64,000 nt of DNA from Sphingomonadaceae bacterium (GCA_021732525.1 JAKFUU010000006.1:100558-164557), one strand, 5' to 3'; shown: positions 19,201 through 26,895, numbered from the stretch's first letter. The notes: generated from the sequence alone by a model not told the origin. Translations and numbers: made by a program.

Positions 19201-19508
19201 ATCAGGGCCTGCGCGTGGGCATGCGCGGTAATTTGGCGGGGGAAATCATCACCGACATTAGCTTTGACGGTATCAAGCAGGGCAAGGGTGCAAAGCAGAA
19301 TTTCATCACCCGGCAATTGGCGAAATTACCAATCAAATTTAACATTCGTGTTGAAGGCCCGTTTTTCAAATTATTTGATTCGGCGCGATCCTTTTATGAT
19401 CCGGGGTTTCTGGTCGAAAAAAATAAACCCGAAATATTGCGGCGACAACGCGGCGGCGATGGTTTGAAAATACAGATCGAGGCAACACCGGCCATCCCCA
19501 GCGAATGA
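16218..19508 (+). CDS. ydbH: YdbH-family AsmA-like inter-membrane lipid transport protein
   Basis: 1096 residues with one N-terminal membrane segment (about 30-52, WVFAGGLITPVILLVAA) and a long periplasmic body of repeated beta segments; the C-terminal part (LDLSNLSATGIVDGTLPMEFDASGGQIVGGELITRPGSGDISY) is typical of YdbH. In E. coli, YdbH spans the envelope and moves phospholipids to the outer membrane together with lipoprotein YnbE, redundantly with TamB and YhdP. The same three-gene order follows here. The frame opens at TTG 16218; ATG 16245 nine codons later is an alternative start. Confidence 0.88.
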   Translation: MALLPHSLEMIAQPDFDEPQAPTKSRHWLRWVFAGGLITPVILLVAAYSQRTIIADNLARDQLEKYGVRASYQIKNIGLRTQRLENVSLGDPGDPDFFAKSIELDLALNFGGVTLRDVRAAGVRLKGRYHDGKLSFGELDKFADPGSKEPINIPDIGLSLSNARIRLDTPWGRIGAGMSGEGLLRQRFEGRLALRAPNLHYQDCAARAVTFDGRFLFDFRRPGLIGPWTADALRCASAGYAAISPKIDGEMRLSEEYNNWFGDIKFTAQSVRGGDIALSAPRGFVSFDGKAERTNFDARLAGSGYDDGGLRIGNLRASAQGYANFGEGGVKISSRGDADIGGGILANSYVGGIDAIARNAAQTPAAPLLKRIAPALRRAVSDFNGRLRYDASVGGGQATVLFDAADLRTGSGLHIRQLSAGRVEQNAGRWALVSPLRIAAAGGDLPALRLAVAQGSGGQWSGSLAVDRYSANQASLAVPKLTFAGRPGGAWRFDGNASVTGPFPGGFVTGLKLPIDGGYDGRNFAFYQSCQNIAFDALRYDSLSLSRQNIRLCPDQGSILEIGGATKFSASLPSFAADGRYAGSRISARGGKVRFNLDTGFVADNVTAAWGDTPIRIETPMVRFSFKDGFAAHNIRVETGSADALTFFDIPQIDWRFAADGLRGKLGGANGLGASGQIANVPFNMSNASGDWSLIKGNLALQGAMRVSDTAQVDRFKPMDVPDILLTFEGGTINMLGNLHEPITGRQVAGLDISHIFASGKGRALVAVDDLMFDNQLQPEMLTPLTLGVIQNVAGAVYGDGMISWDTARDGVVSSGIFGTAGLDLAAGFGPVRGLKTEMKFTDLLALETAPTQIARIDTINPGIAALDGIVRYRFLADQKVQIEGGSWPFAGGELSIQPTIWDLGVDTKRALILEVKGVEIAKFIETLDLSNLSATGIVDGTLPMEFDASGGQIVGGELITRPGSGDISYIGELSYKDLSAYANYAFGALRSIDYQGLRVGMRGNLAGEIITDISFDGIKQGKGAKQNFITRQLAKLPIKFNIRVEGPFFKLFDSARSFYDPGFLVEKNKPEILRRQRGGDGLKIQIEATPAIPSE

Positions 19509-19564
19509 CGGGTCATGATATACATCGTTGCTGAACAACCGGTTCAGCGTTCAGAAAGCAGGGT

Positions 19565-19807
19565 ATGAATATGAATGATATCAGATTGACGCGAGCCGCA
19601 AAAACTGCGATTCGCCGCAATATGAAGGAGATGCGCTTTTATACGCTTACGGCGGCGACTGTTTTGGCTTTGGCAGGCTGCGTACAGATTGCCGCACCGG
19701 ACAAACCGATTGTGATCAATCTAAATATCAAGATTGAACAAGAGGTTGTGCTTCGGATCGAAGGTGCGGTAAAAGATGCAATCGAAGAAAATTCGGAGAT
19801 ATTCTGA
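19565..19807 (+). CDS. ynbE: YnbE-family outer-membrane lipoprotein
   Basis: Small lipoprotein with lipobox ALAGC and the family end IVINLNIKIEQEVVLRIEGAVKDAIEENSEIF. In E. coli, YnbE docks on YdbH to complete the lipid bridge. As drawn it has 80 residues, about 20 longer than usual before the signal peptide; the real start may be ATG 19622 or 19631 (KEMRFYTLTAATVLALAGC). The stop overlaps the next start by one base (TGATG). Confidence 0.88.
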   Translation: MNMNDIRLTRAAKTAIRRNMKEMRFYTLTAATVLALAGCVQIAAPDKPIVINLNIKIEQEVVLRIEGAVKDAIEENSEIF

Positions 19808-20205
19808 TGGGTAAAAAATGGATTGAAATGGCGGGTGCCGCGATCCTCTTTGGCGCGGCGACGGCGACGGCAGCGGTTGTTTCGGCGCAATCATCTTTGG
19901 CGGATGAATATCGCAGCGCGAAGACGAGCGGACTGGTCGGAGAGAAAATGGACGGTTATATTGAGGCGGTTTCGGCCCCGTCGGCTTCGATCGCCGCGTT
20001 GGTGTCGGCGATCAACATCAAACGCAAAGACGTCTATTTCAAAGTGGCGCAGCAAACCGGATCGCGCCCCGATGAAGCGGCTTTCACCGGCGGTTGCACC
20101 AATATTAACAATACCAAGCCGGGCGAATATTACCAAACGCCGGGCGGGAACTGGACGCAGCGCGACGGCGGTGCACCGCAGTTGAACGGCCGGTGTCCGC
20201 AGTAA
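19807..20205 (+). CDS. ydbL: YdbL-family (DUF1318) periplasmic protein
   Basis: 132 residues, signal peptide AAILFGAATATAAVVSAQ. The motif SAKTSGLVGEKMDGYIEAV and INIKRKDVYFKVAQQTG match the YdbL family. In E. coli it modulates YdbH-YnbE assembly as a proposed chaperone. The C-terminal 30 residues (GEYYQTPGGNWTQRDGG) extend beyond the usual length. Start overlaps the ynbE stop, showing translational coupling. Confidence 0.88.
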   Translation: MGKKWIEMAGAAILFGAATATAAVVSAQSSLADEYRSAKTSGLVGEKMDGYIEAVSAPSASIAALVSAINIKRKDVYFKVAQQTGSRPDEAAFTGGCTNINNTKPGEYYQTPGGNWTQRDGGAPQLNGRCPQ

Positions 20206-20322
20206 TAGGAATCTGTCGGGCGGCGGTTGACTTGTAGGAAAGGCTCTCCTAAAGCGCGCGTGCCTAGGCGGGGTTTCCCGAATTCATGGCCGCCGATTTC
20301 TTAGCCTTAAGGACGGTAAATC

Positions 20323-20643
20323 ATGGCTTCAGAAGATCCCGTGCAGGACGGCAACCGCAACAAAGACCCTCGGCTCGATTCGTTAGACATGCAGCTGAAA
20401 AAGGTCCGAGAGGCGGAGGATATCCGTTCCGGCAAAGCCAACCCGCCCGTTTCAAAAGGAATGCGGCAGGGCAACCGGGTTTTGACGGAATTGATCGCTG
20501 GCCCTGCGGGTGGTGCGATTGTCGGCGGGCTTTTGGACCGCTGGCTTGAAACCGCTCCGTGGCTTCTGCTCACCTGCCTGTTCCTTGGAATTGGCGTGGC
20601 GTTCAGAAATATCATAAAGATTTCTGCAGAGCGCCCGGAATAA
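20323..20643 (+). CDS. atpI: ATP synthase F0 accessory protein AtpI/AtpZ
   Basis: 106 residues: a charged N-terminal half, then two membrane helices (about 50-68 and 77-95) with the motif ELIAGPAGGAIVGGLLDRWLETAPWLLLTCLFLGIGVAFRN characteristic of AtpI, which helps c-ring assembly and/or Mg2+ handling. AAGGA lies upstream. First gene of the F0 operon, as in other Alphaproteobacteria. Confidence 0.93.
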   Translation: MASEDPVQDGNRNKDPRLDSLDMQLKKVREAEDIRSGKANPPVSKGMRQGNRVLTELIAGPAGGAIVGGLLDRWLETAPWLLLTCLFLGIGVAFRNIIKISAERPE

Positions 20644-20694
20644 TTCGCCCGAATTATCTTGGCGCTTTATGCGCATAAAACAGGGTAGCGAAAC

Positions 20695-21480
20695 GTGGCA
20701 TCTGAAAGCGGCAAAATCGATCCGATGTATCAATTCGAGATCAAACCTTTGTTTGAACTCAATTTGGCCGGTTACGATATCAGCTTCACCAACAGCTCGC
20801 TTTTCATGATGATCGTGCTGGGCGCGATTTGGCTGTTTATGGCAGGCGGCATGAAACAGGCGATTGTCCCCGGCCGCTGGCAAATGGCGGTTGAGGGCGT
20901 TTCGGGCTTCATCAATAATATGATGTCGTCGAGCATCGGCCCTGAGGGTAAGAAATATGTGCCCTTCGTCTTCTCGCTTTTCATGTTCATTCTGGTCGCC
21001 AATTTCATGGGTATGATGCCCTTTGGCATCGTTCCTGGTCTGCATGGATTTACCGTGACCAGCCATTTTACCGTCACTGGTATCCTCGCGATCATGAGCT
21101 TTGGAATCGTGTTGGTCGTTGGTTTTTGGAAACATGGCCTGCATTTTTTCTCGCTGTTTGTGCCGCATGGCACGCCTTGGTGGCTATTGTGGTTGATCCC
21201 AGCGATTGAGCTTTTTTCTTTCCTCGTTCGCCCGTTCAGCTTGGCGTTGCGGTTGTTCGTGGCGATGATGGCGGGCCATGTGTTGATGAAGGTTCTGGCC
21301 GGATTTGTAATCAACGGCCTGAATGCCGAAGCGCTTTGGGTGACGCCCGTTGTGGCGCTGCCCAGCTTTATCCTGATGATCGGCATCACCATGCTCGAAT
21401 TGCTGGTTTGCGCGATTCAGGCCTATGTTTTTGCGCTTTTGACTTCGCTCTACATCAACGATGCGGTCAATTTGCACTGA
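20695..21480 (+). CDS. atpB: ATP synthase F0 subunit a
   Basis: 261-residue inner-membrane subunit forming the proton half-channels against the c-ring. The essential arginine lies in FSLALRLFVAMMAGHVLMK (helix near residues 180-200), with further helices at about 40, 95, 125 and 230. Starts at GTG 20695; spacing to atpI is 51 bp. Confidence 0.97.
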   Translation: MASESGKIDPMYQFEIKPLFELNLAGYDISFTNSSLFMMIVLGAIWLFMAGGMKQAIVPGRWQMAVEGVSGFINNMMSSSIGPEGKKYVPFVFSLFMFILVANFMGMMPFGIVPGLHGFTVTSHFTVTGILAIMSFGIVLVVGFWKHGLHFFSLFVPHGTPWWLLWLIPAIELFSFLVRPFSLALRLFVAMMAGHVLMKVLAGFVINGLNAEALWVTPVVALPSFILMIGITMLELLVCAIQAYVFALLTSLYINDAVNLH

Positions 21481-21524
21481 ATTTTCAACCCTCTTATCAC
21501 TTATCTTAAACAGGAGTTTTTATC

Positions 21525-21752
21525 ATGGACGCAGAAGCAGCAAAATTGATCGGTGCCGGCCTCGCAGCAATCGGTGCAGGCCTCGCCGCCGGCGGTGTGG
21601 GCAATGTATTCGGTTCCTTCCTTCAAGGTGCATTGCGCAATCCTGCGGCAGCCGACAGCCAGCAAGGCCGTCTGTTCATCGGCTTCGCGGCGGCGGAACT
21701 TTTGGGTCTGTTGGCCTTCGTTGTTGCGATGATCCTAATCTTCGTTGCTTAA
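21525..21752 (+). CDS. atpE: ATP synthase F0 subunit c
   Basis: 75-residue hairpin of two helices. Gly-rich first helix (GAGLAAIGAGLAAGGVG), polar loop with the conserved RNP (ALRNPAAAD), and ion-binding glutamate at position 58 in FAAAELLGLL, pointing to proton translocation. AGGAG ribosome site about nine bases upstream, as expected for the most highly made subunit. Followed by a hairpin that could reduce read-through into the b subunits. Confidence 0.97.
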   Translation: MDAEAAKLIGAGLAAIGAGLAAGGVGNVFGSFLQGALRNPAAADSQQGRLFIGFAAAELLGLLAFVVAMILIFVA

Positions 21753-21756
21753 TTTC

Positions 21757-21802
21757 AAACCGGCCTGGGCCTATGTTTGGACCAGCGTTCGGGCCGGTTT
21801 TT
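21757..21802 (+). terminator. Attenuating hairpin between atpE and atpF'
   Basis: AAACCGGCC and GGCCGGTTTTT pair over a 26-base loop and end in a T-run. Placed between the highly expressed c-subunit gene and the b' gene, it likely lets only part of transcription continue. Confidence 0.75.
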
Positions 21803-21826
21803 AAGATTAATTTGTAGAAAGCCGTT

Positions 21827-22321
21827 ATGCCGCAAATCGCTCAACTTCTTGAAACCTATGCGTCGCAGATTTTCTGGCTGCTGATCACATTTGGGATCAT
21901 CTATTTCGGGATTGCCCGGATGATGTTGCCGAAGGTGGAAGCCGCCGTGGACGCGCGGAACAAGAAGATTGCGGAAGATCTGGCGGCGGCAGAGGCCGCG
22001 CGCGCGGCGGCGGAAATGCTCGAAACCGGCGGCGATAGTGCGTTGAACGCGGCGCGCGCCGAAGCTCAAGCCAAGTCGAATGCGGCCAAGGCCACAGCGG
22101 CCAAGGCGACGGAAAAAAGCTTGGCCGATGCCGATGCGCAGATTGCTACCAAATTGGCGGCGGCGGAAATGTCGCTTTCGGCGGCAACCGCGTCGGCAAT
22201 GGCAAGCGTTGAAAGCGTCGCGACGGGGGCAACCGCCGACATTGTGGCGAAGGTATCGGGCATAGCGGTAACCCCGGCTGCGGCGGCAATGGCGGTAAAA
22301 ATGGTGATGGCAAATGGCTGA
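21827..22321 (+). CDS. atpF': ATP synthase F0 subunit b'
   Basis: 164 residues: N-terminal membrane helix (QIFWLLITFGIIYFGIARMMLP) followed by a long Ala/Glu/Lys coiled coil that forms half of the peripheral stalk with subunit b. Duplicated b/b' subunits are characteristic of Alphaproteobacteria. Its end overlaps the start of atpF by 8 bp. Confidence 0.93.
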   Translation: MPQIAQLLETYASQIFWLLITFGIIYFGIARMMLPKVEAAVDARNKKIAEDLAAAEAARAAAEMLETGGDSALNAARAEAQAKSNAAKATAAKATEKSLADADAQIATKLAAAEMSLSAATASAMASVESVATGATADIVAKVSGIAVTPAAAAMAVKMVMANG

Positions 22322-22889
22322 AGAATCGACGAAAATAGGGGCACCGGGGGCGGAAACGCATGGCAGCGTCGGAGCCAGCGGGCAGGGCGATGCGCATCAC
22401 GTGACGCCATCGGCACTCGGCTTTGACGCGTCGATGCTGGTTGCCTTAGCGATGATCGTGGTGATCGCGCTGGCCATTTGGAAGAAAGTGCCCGGCATGA
22501 TCGGCGCAGCGCTGGATAAGCAGATTGCTGCGATTCAAGACCAGCTTGACGCGGCAACTCGGCTGCGTTCGGAGGCCGAAGCGATCAAGGCAGAATATAC
22601 CGCCAAGTCACAACAAGCCGCCAAGGATGCCGAACAAATGAAGCTGGCCGCCGAAGTGGAGGCCAAGCAAATTATCGCCAAGGCAAAAACCGACGCCGCT
22701 GATATGGTCGTGCGCCGGGGTAAGATGGCCGAAGAAAAAATCGCTGCTGCCGAAACCGCCGCGATTGCCGATGTGCGGGCTAAAGTGGCCGCCGTTTCCG
22801 CCGCCGCCGCGCAGCAAATTATCGCCAGCTCGGCTGATGAGAAGAGCGACGCGGCGTTGATCGATCAGGCAATTTCCGCACTGAATTGA
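22314..22889 (+). CDS. atpF: ATP synthase F0 subunit b
   Basis: 191 residues. A polar N-terminal extension of about 35 residues (KIGAPGAETHGSVGASGQGDAHH) precedes the membrane helix (FDASMLVALAMIVVIALAIW), then a long coiled-coil stalk (DKQIAAIQDQLDAATRLRSEAEAIKAEY is its start). Pairs with b' in the stator. Last gene of the F0 operon; F1 genes are not in the window. Confidence 0.94.
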   Translation: MAEESTKIGAPGAETHGSVGASGQGDAHHVTPSALGFDASMLVALAMIVVIALAIWKKVPGMIGAALDKQIAAIQDQLDAATRLRSEAEAIKAEYTAKSQQAAKDAEQMKLAAEVEAKQIIAKAKTDAADMVVRRGKMAEEKIAAAETAAIADVRAKVAAVSAAAAQQIIASSADEKSDAALIDQAISALN

Positions 22890-22914
22890 ATTTGATGTCA
22901 GCTTAGGTTGGGAC

Positions 22915-22944
22915 GGTGGTTCCATCTCACTCGAAATCGCTCTA
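22915..22944. repeat. Partial copy of the GAGCGATTTCGAG repeat
   Basis: Reverse-complement half element: the stretch GTGGTTCCATCTCACTCG followed by AAATCGCTCTA matches the 5' arm of the fuller copies at 31252 and 54803. It lies just before the GNAT gene and lacks the second arm. Confidence 0.6.
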
Positions 22945-22954
22945 GTCTCAATAG

Positions 22955-23515
22955 ATGACCCAACAGCATGTTCCATATCATCTCCGCCTCGCGATCATGC
23001 ACGATTGCGACGCGATCCGCGCGCTGATGGCGCTTGCGATCAACGAACTGCAAGCGGCCTATCTAACGCCGGAACAAGTTGCGGCGTCGGCGGCGTCGAT
23101 GGGGCTGGATACGCAGTTGATCGAGGACGGCACTTATTTCACGGTTTGGTCGGGCAACTTCGGGCCGGGTGATATACTTGTGGGATGCGGCGGATGGTCG
23201 CGCCGCGCAACGCTCTATGGCGGCAATCACAGCGCGGGCCGCGACATCAGCCTGCTTGATCCCGCACAGGACCGCGCCCGCATTCGTGCGATGTATACGC
23301 ATCCCGGCCATGTCGGCAAAGGCGTTGGCCGCCTGGTGATCGAAGCCGCAGAGGCCGCCGCGCGCGCCGAAGGTTTTACCGCGCTGGAGATGGCGGCGAC
23401 GATGGCGGGCAAGCCATTTTACCTTAAATGCGGCTATAGCATCGAATCCGAATGGTTCGACCATGGCGGCGCGGTGCCCGTGCCGCTTGCCACAATGGTG
23501 AAGACGCTGGATTAG
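22955..23515 (+). CDS. GNAT-family N-acetyltransferase
   Basis: 186 residues. Acetyl-CoA binding motif A is visible as MYTHPGHVGKGVGRLVIEAAEAAARAEGF (loop Q/R-x-x-G-x-G/A variant HVGKGVG, about residues 108-118), followed by LEMAATMAGKPFYLKCGY, the motif-B region. Acceptor unknown. Stands alone between the F0 operon and uvrC; no obvious ribosome site. Confidence 0.85.
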   Translation: MTQQHVPYHLRLAIMHDCDAIRALMALAINELQAAYLTPEQVAASAASMGLDTQLIEDGTYFTVWSGNFGPGDILVGCGGWSRRATLYGGNHSAGRDISLLDPAQDRARIRAMYTHPGHVGKGVGRLVIEAAEAAARAEGFTALEMAATMAGKPFYLKCGYSIESEWFDHGGAVPVPLATMVKTLD

Positions 23516-23570
23516 CGGGAACTAAGACTCATTTTCCACCTCCTAAGCACCCACCGCATCTTCAACACTG

Positions 23571-23695
23571 CCGTCATGCCAGCGCAGGCTGGCATCTAGG
23601 GCGGTTTAAGCTGAGATCGCCGATAGTGCACAGCGCTTTCCCCGCCGCTGCCGCGCTTAGCTGCCCTAGACCCCAGCCTGCGCTGGGGTGACGGA
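23571..23695. repeat. GTCAT-ended palindromic repeat upstream of uvrC
   Basis: CCGTCATGCCAGCGCAGG with CTGGCATC forms a left hairpin; CCCCAGCCTGCGCTGGGG followed by TGACGG forms the right one, about 125 bp overall. The end sequences face each other as in the other members of the family. This occupies most of the 277-bp gap between the GNAT gene and uvrC; the remainder shows nothing recognisable. Confidence 0.75.
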
Positions 23696-23792
23696 ATTGT
23701 TTGTTTTCAAGGTTGCGCTTCGAATTTCAGCCGGCTGAAAATTGCGTAAAAGCACTACTGACTAAGCTCACGTTTTTGGTTAGGCATATTTC

Positions 23793-25826
23793 ATGTCTAA
23801 GGCCGACCGTCCTGATGTCCCCAATGCGGCATCGCGTTTCAATGAGGAAACCGCGACTTATGCGGTGCGCGGGGCGGGCTTGCCGGATTTGGAGGCGGGC
23901 ATCGCCGCAATCCGCAATGTTTGGAAAACACTGCCCACCAAGCCCGGCGTATACCGGATGCAGGATGCGCGCGGCGATGTGCTTTATGTGGGGAAGGCAC
24001 GGGCGCTCAAAAACCGGGTAAGCAATTATACCCAGGTGGAGCGGCTGCCGGGCCGCCTGCGCCGGATGGTCGCACAAACACGTAGCATGACGATCGTGAC
24101 CACGGGCAGCGAGGCGGAGGCGTTGTTGCTCGAGGCGCAATTGATCAAGCGTTATCGCCCTGCCTATAATGTGTTGCTGCGCGATGATAAAAGCTTTCCC
24201 TTCATCCTGCTGCGCGCCGATCATGATTTTCCGCGGATTCAAAAACATCGCGGTGCGCGCCGGGTGAAGGGCAATTATTATGGGCCGTTCGCGTCGGCGG
24301 GTTCGGTCAACCAAACGATCAACGCGCTGCAAAAACTGTTCCTCCTTCGTAACTGTTCGGATAGTTTTTTCAACAATCGTGACCGGCCGTGTTTGCTTTA
24401 TCAAATTAAGCGCTGCTCCGGCCCTTGCGTCGACCGGATCAGCAAGGATGCTTATGATGATCTGGTGTGTGATGCCAAGGCGTTCCTGTCGGGAAAATCG
24501 ACCGCAGTGCAATCCAAATTGGCGGGGCAGATGGAGGCCGCTGCCGCTGCGCTCGATTATGAAAGTGCGGCGATTATGCGCGACCGGTTGAAAGCGCTGA
24601 CCTTCATTCAAGGGTCGCAGGCGATCAATGCGGAGGGCTTGGGTGATGCCGATATCTTCGCGCTGGCCGCCAAAAATGGCGTGATGTGCATTCAGGCTTT
24701 CTTCATTCGCGGCGGACAAAATTGGGGGCACCGCAGCTTTTTCCCGGTGCATACGGCGGAGGTGCCGGAGGATGAGGTGCTGGCAAGCTTCATGGTGCAA
24801 TTTTACGAGGATGTGCCGCCGCCGCGCATGATATTGGTGGATCGGCCCCCCGCCGAAGATGCGCTGCTCGCGCGTGCTCTGGCCGAAAAAGCGGGCGGCA
24901 AGGTGTATATCGGCGTGCCGCAAAGGGGTAACCGCGTGCGCCTGATCCAGCAAGCGGTGCGCAACGCGGCCGAGGCGCTGGACCGGCGGCAGGCGGAAGG
25001 GGCGACGCAAAGCAAGCTGCTGCGCGAGGTTGCCGATCTGTTCGAGCTATCGCAGCCGCCGCAACGTATCGAGGTGTATGATAACAGCCATATTCAGGGC
25101 AGCAATGCATTGGGCGCGATGATCGTTGCGGGGCCGGAAGGCTTTATCAAAGGGCAATATCGTAAATGGAATATCAAGGACAAGGAAATCGCGCCGGGCG
25201 ATGATTTCGCAATGATGCGCGAGGTGATGCAGCGGAGGTTTGGGCGCTTGCTGCAGCAAAGCCCCTCCCCTTTAGGGGAGGGGTTGGGGCGGGGCGGTGA
25301 AGGTGCGCCCAGAGGAGCGGCCCCACCCCCAGCCCCTCCCCTAAAGGGGAGGGGAGATCAGGAGATCGAACCCGAATATCCCGACCTACTTTTGATCGAC
25401 GGCGGCAAGGGGCAGGTGAGCGCGGTGAAGGCGGTGCTGGATGCGCTTGGTATCGATGATGTGCCCTTCATCGGTATTTCGAAAGGGCCGCATCATGGCC
25501 GCGATGGGCGGGAGGTTTTTCACTTCCCCGATGGCCGCGAATTTACTTTGCCGGTGAATGCGCCAGTGATGTTTTATTTGCAGCGGCTGCGCGATGAAGT
25601 GCACCGTTTTGCCATCGGCGCGCACCGCGCCAAACGCAGCAAGGCGATCACCGCCAGTCCGTTGGATGAGGTGCCCGGCGTTGGCCCGGCGCGCAAAAAG
25701 GCGCTGCTGCTGCATTTTGGCACAGCAAAGGCGGTGCGCGATGCCAGCTTGGAAGATTTGGCCCGCGCGCCGGGGGTGAGCGCCGCCGTCGCGCAGACGG
25801 TGTATGATTTTTTCCATAGCGGTTGA
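23793..25826 (+). CDS. uvrC: Excinuclease ABC subunit UvrC with in-frame palindromic insertion
   Basis: 677 residues, longer than most UvrC proteins. It makes both incisions in nucleotide excision repair. Domains: GIY-YIG nuclease (PGVYRMQDARGDVLYVGKA, about 48-130), Cys-containing linker, UVR motif binding UvrB (LDYESAAIMRDRLKAL, about 250-265), RNase H-like nuclease (IEVYDNSHIQGSNALGAMIV and PDLLLIDGGKGQ), and helix-hairpin-helix end (LDEVPGVGPARKKALL). Between the two RNase H-like blocks, at about residues 490-521, a 93-bp nested palindrome is translated as a Gly/Pro-rich insert; the frame is kept and flanking motifs are intact, so the enzyme is probably functional. Confidence 0.95.
   Translation: MSKADRPDVPNAASRFNEETATYAVRGAGLPDLEAGIAAIRNVWKTLPTKPGVYRMQDARGDVLYVGKARALKNRVSNYTQVERLPGRLRRMVAQTRSMTIVTTGSEAEALLLEAQLIKRYRPAYNVLLRDDKSFPFILLRADHDFPRIQKHRGARRVKGNYYGPFASAGSVNQTINALQKLFLLRNCSDSFFNNRDRPCLLYQIKRCSGPCVDRISKDAYDDLVCDAKAFLSGKSTAVQSKLAGQMEAAAAALDYESAAIMRDRLKALTFIQGSQAINAEGLGDADIFALAAKNGVMCIQAFFIRGGQNWGHRSFFPVHTAEVPEDEVLASFMVQFYEDVPPPRMILVDRPPAEDALLARALAEKAGGKVYIGVPQRGNRVRLIQQAVRNAAEALDRRQAEGATQSKLLREVADLFELSQPPQRIEVYDNSHIQGSNALGAMIVAGPEGFIKGQYRKWNIKDKEIAPGDDFAMMREVMQRRFGRLLQQSPSPLGEGLGRGGEGAPRGAAPPPAPPLKGRGDQEIEPEYPDLLLIDGGKGQVSAVKAVLDALGIDDVPFIGISKGPHHGRDGREVFHFPDGREFTLPVNAPVMFYLQRLRDEVHRFAIGAHRAKRSKAITASPLDEVPGVGPARKKALLLHFGTAKAVRDASLEDLARAPGVSAAVAQTVYDFFHSG
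25262..25354. repeat. 93-bp nested palindromic element inside uvrC
   Basis: Left arm begins CCCCTCCCCTTTAGGGGAGG and continues GGTTGGGGCGGGGC; right arm is its near-exact reverse complement ending CTAAAGGGGAGGGG. Each arm is itself a palindrome around TTTA/TAAA. The length is a multiple of three and has no stop in the uvrC frame, yielding a Gly/Arg/Pro-rich segment. It resembles, in principle, the protein-coding palindromic elements of Rickettsia, but sequence relation is not claimed. Confidence 0.85.
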
Positions 25827-25856
25827 TTGGGCATTTTCCGGCGGCGGATAACTTCG

Positions 25857-25904
25857 CTATTGCGAACCAGTCGCATTTCAGCTAATGAGAGTGCATCGCA
25901 ATAG
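25857..25904. promoter_or_regulatory. Inverted repeat upstream of bfd, possible iron-regulator site
   Basis: Perfect nine-base inverted repeat CTATTGCGA (25857) and TCGCAATAG (25896) bracketing TCGCATTTCAGCTAATGAGA. The same CTATTG...TCGCAATAG frame surrounds the Fur-like box of the TonB receptor at 32738, so both genes may answer to the same iron regulator. Binding is inferred, not shown. Confidence 0.5.
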
Positions 25905-25918
25905 GAGTTTGATTCGCT

Positions 25919-26092
25919 GTGATCATTTGTCATTGCAATGCCCTGAAAGAAGGCGAAGTGCGCAGTGCCGCGCGAGCGGGTGCGCGCAGCCCGACGAAGG
26001 TTTACCGCAAGCTGGGTTGCAAGTTTCAATGCGGCCAATGCCTGCCGCTGGCGAAGCGCATTATCAATAATGAGCATGCTATTGCTTGCTAG
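25919..26092 (+). CDS. bfd: Bacterioferritin-associated ferredoxin Bfd
   Basis: 57-residue [2Fe-2S] protein that reduces bacterioferritin to release stored iron. Starts at GTG 25919 with AGGAG eleven bases upstream. Cluster ligands: MIICHCNAL (CxC) near the N-terminus and CKFQCGQCLPLAK (CxxC) near residue 40, the Bfd/BFD-domain pattern. It precedes bfr by 111 bp on the same strand, and an inverted repeat likely to be iron-regulatory lies upstream. Confidence 0.9.
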   Translation: MIICHCNALKEGEVRSAARAGARSPTKVYRKLGCKFQCGQCLPLAKRIINNEHAIAC

Positions 26093-26203
26093 TCGCAATA
26101 GCTGAAAACCTCGGAAATCCGCCGATTTTTCGCTTTACACTATGCTGCGTCGGGGCTTATCCTATCGCCGGTTACAGCATGTCTCAAACACAGGAGCGCG
26201 GCC

Positions 26204-26686
26204 ATGAAGGGCGACAAAAAAGTCATCGAATATCTCAATATCGCGCTTAAAAATGAGCTGACCGCGATCAATCAATATTTCCTGCATTACCGGATGCTCG
26301 ATGATTGGGGTATGACGAAGCTGGCAAAATTTGAATATGGCGAGTCCATCGATGAGATGAAACATGCTGATAAGTTGACCGCGCGTATCTTGTTTTTGGA
26401 AGGCCTGCCCAATTTTCAAACGCTGGGTATGCTGCGTATTGGTGAAAATGTCGAAGAATTGCTGAAATGTGATTTGGAGTTAGAAGAAGAAGCCTTGCCG
26501 CCGCTGCGCGATGCGATTGTTCATTGCGAAAAAATCCGCGATTTTGTCAGCCGCGATCTGTTTGCCCATATCCTCGAAAATGAGGAGGAGCATGTCGATA
26601 TATTGGAAACGCAAATTGCGCTGATCGGTAAAATGGGCCTGCAAAATTACATCCAGTTGCAATGTGATCCACCCGAAGAAGGGTGA
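26204..26686 (+). CDS. bfr: Bacterioferritin
   Basis: 160 residues, the standard length. Cytosolic 24-mer iron-storage cage with haem between dimers. Visible ferroxidase ligands: [18 protein letters not shown] (E18 region), [23 protein letters not shown] (ExxxEMxHA), and [15 protein letters not shown] (ExxH). The haem-ligand methionine is expected around position 52 in SIDEMKHAD. Paired with bfd. Confidence 0.96.
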   Translation: MKGDKKVIEYLNIALKNELTAINQYFLHYRMLDDWGMTKLAKFEYGESIDEMKHADKLTARILFLEGLPNFQTLGMLRIGENVEELLKCDLELEEEALPPLRDAIVHCEKIRDFVSRDLFAHILENEEEHVDILETQIALIGKMGLQNYIQLQCDPPEEG

Positions 26687-26711
26687 TGCGAATATCGCGG
26701 TCTGAAAATGA

Positions 26712-26895
26712 GAGCATCGCGCGAAAAAGTGGGCACCGGTTTTTCGCATAAAGCGATGCGACAACAAATAGATGAGCATCGCGCGAAAAAGTGGGCACCG
26801 GTTTTTCGCCTAAAGCGATGCGACAACAAATAGATGAGCATCGCGCGAAAAAGTGGGCACCGGTTTTTCGCATAAGGCGATGCGATAACAAAGCG
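26712..26895. repeat. Three tandem 62-bp palindromic repeats between bfr and recO
   Basis: Each unit contains GCATCGCGCGAAAAAGTGGG, then CACCGGTTTTTCGCATAAAG and CGATGC; its ends (GCATCGC/GCGATGC) and inner arms (GCGAAAAA/TTTTTCGC) pair into a hairpin. Units begin at 26714, 26776 and 26838, an exact 62-bp period, linked by ACAACAAATAGATGA. Copies are nearly identical; the third diverges after the hairpin. Likely a recently amplified REP-like element that also serves to end the bfr transcript. The rest of this 304-bp gap holds no gene. Confidence 0.9.

Noticed and set aside
23727..25010. 427-residue minus-strand frame across uvrC
   Set aside because: Antisense to uvrC with His/Arg-rich shadow composition; the plus-strand protein is unmistakable.
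26712..26895. Possible CRISPR array between bfr and recO
   Set aside because: The repeated unit is a continuous 62-bp palindrome with no unique spacers and no cas genes nearby.
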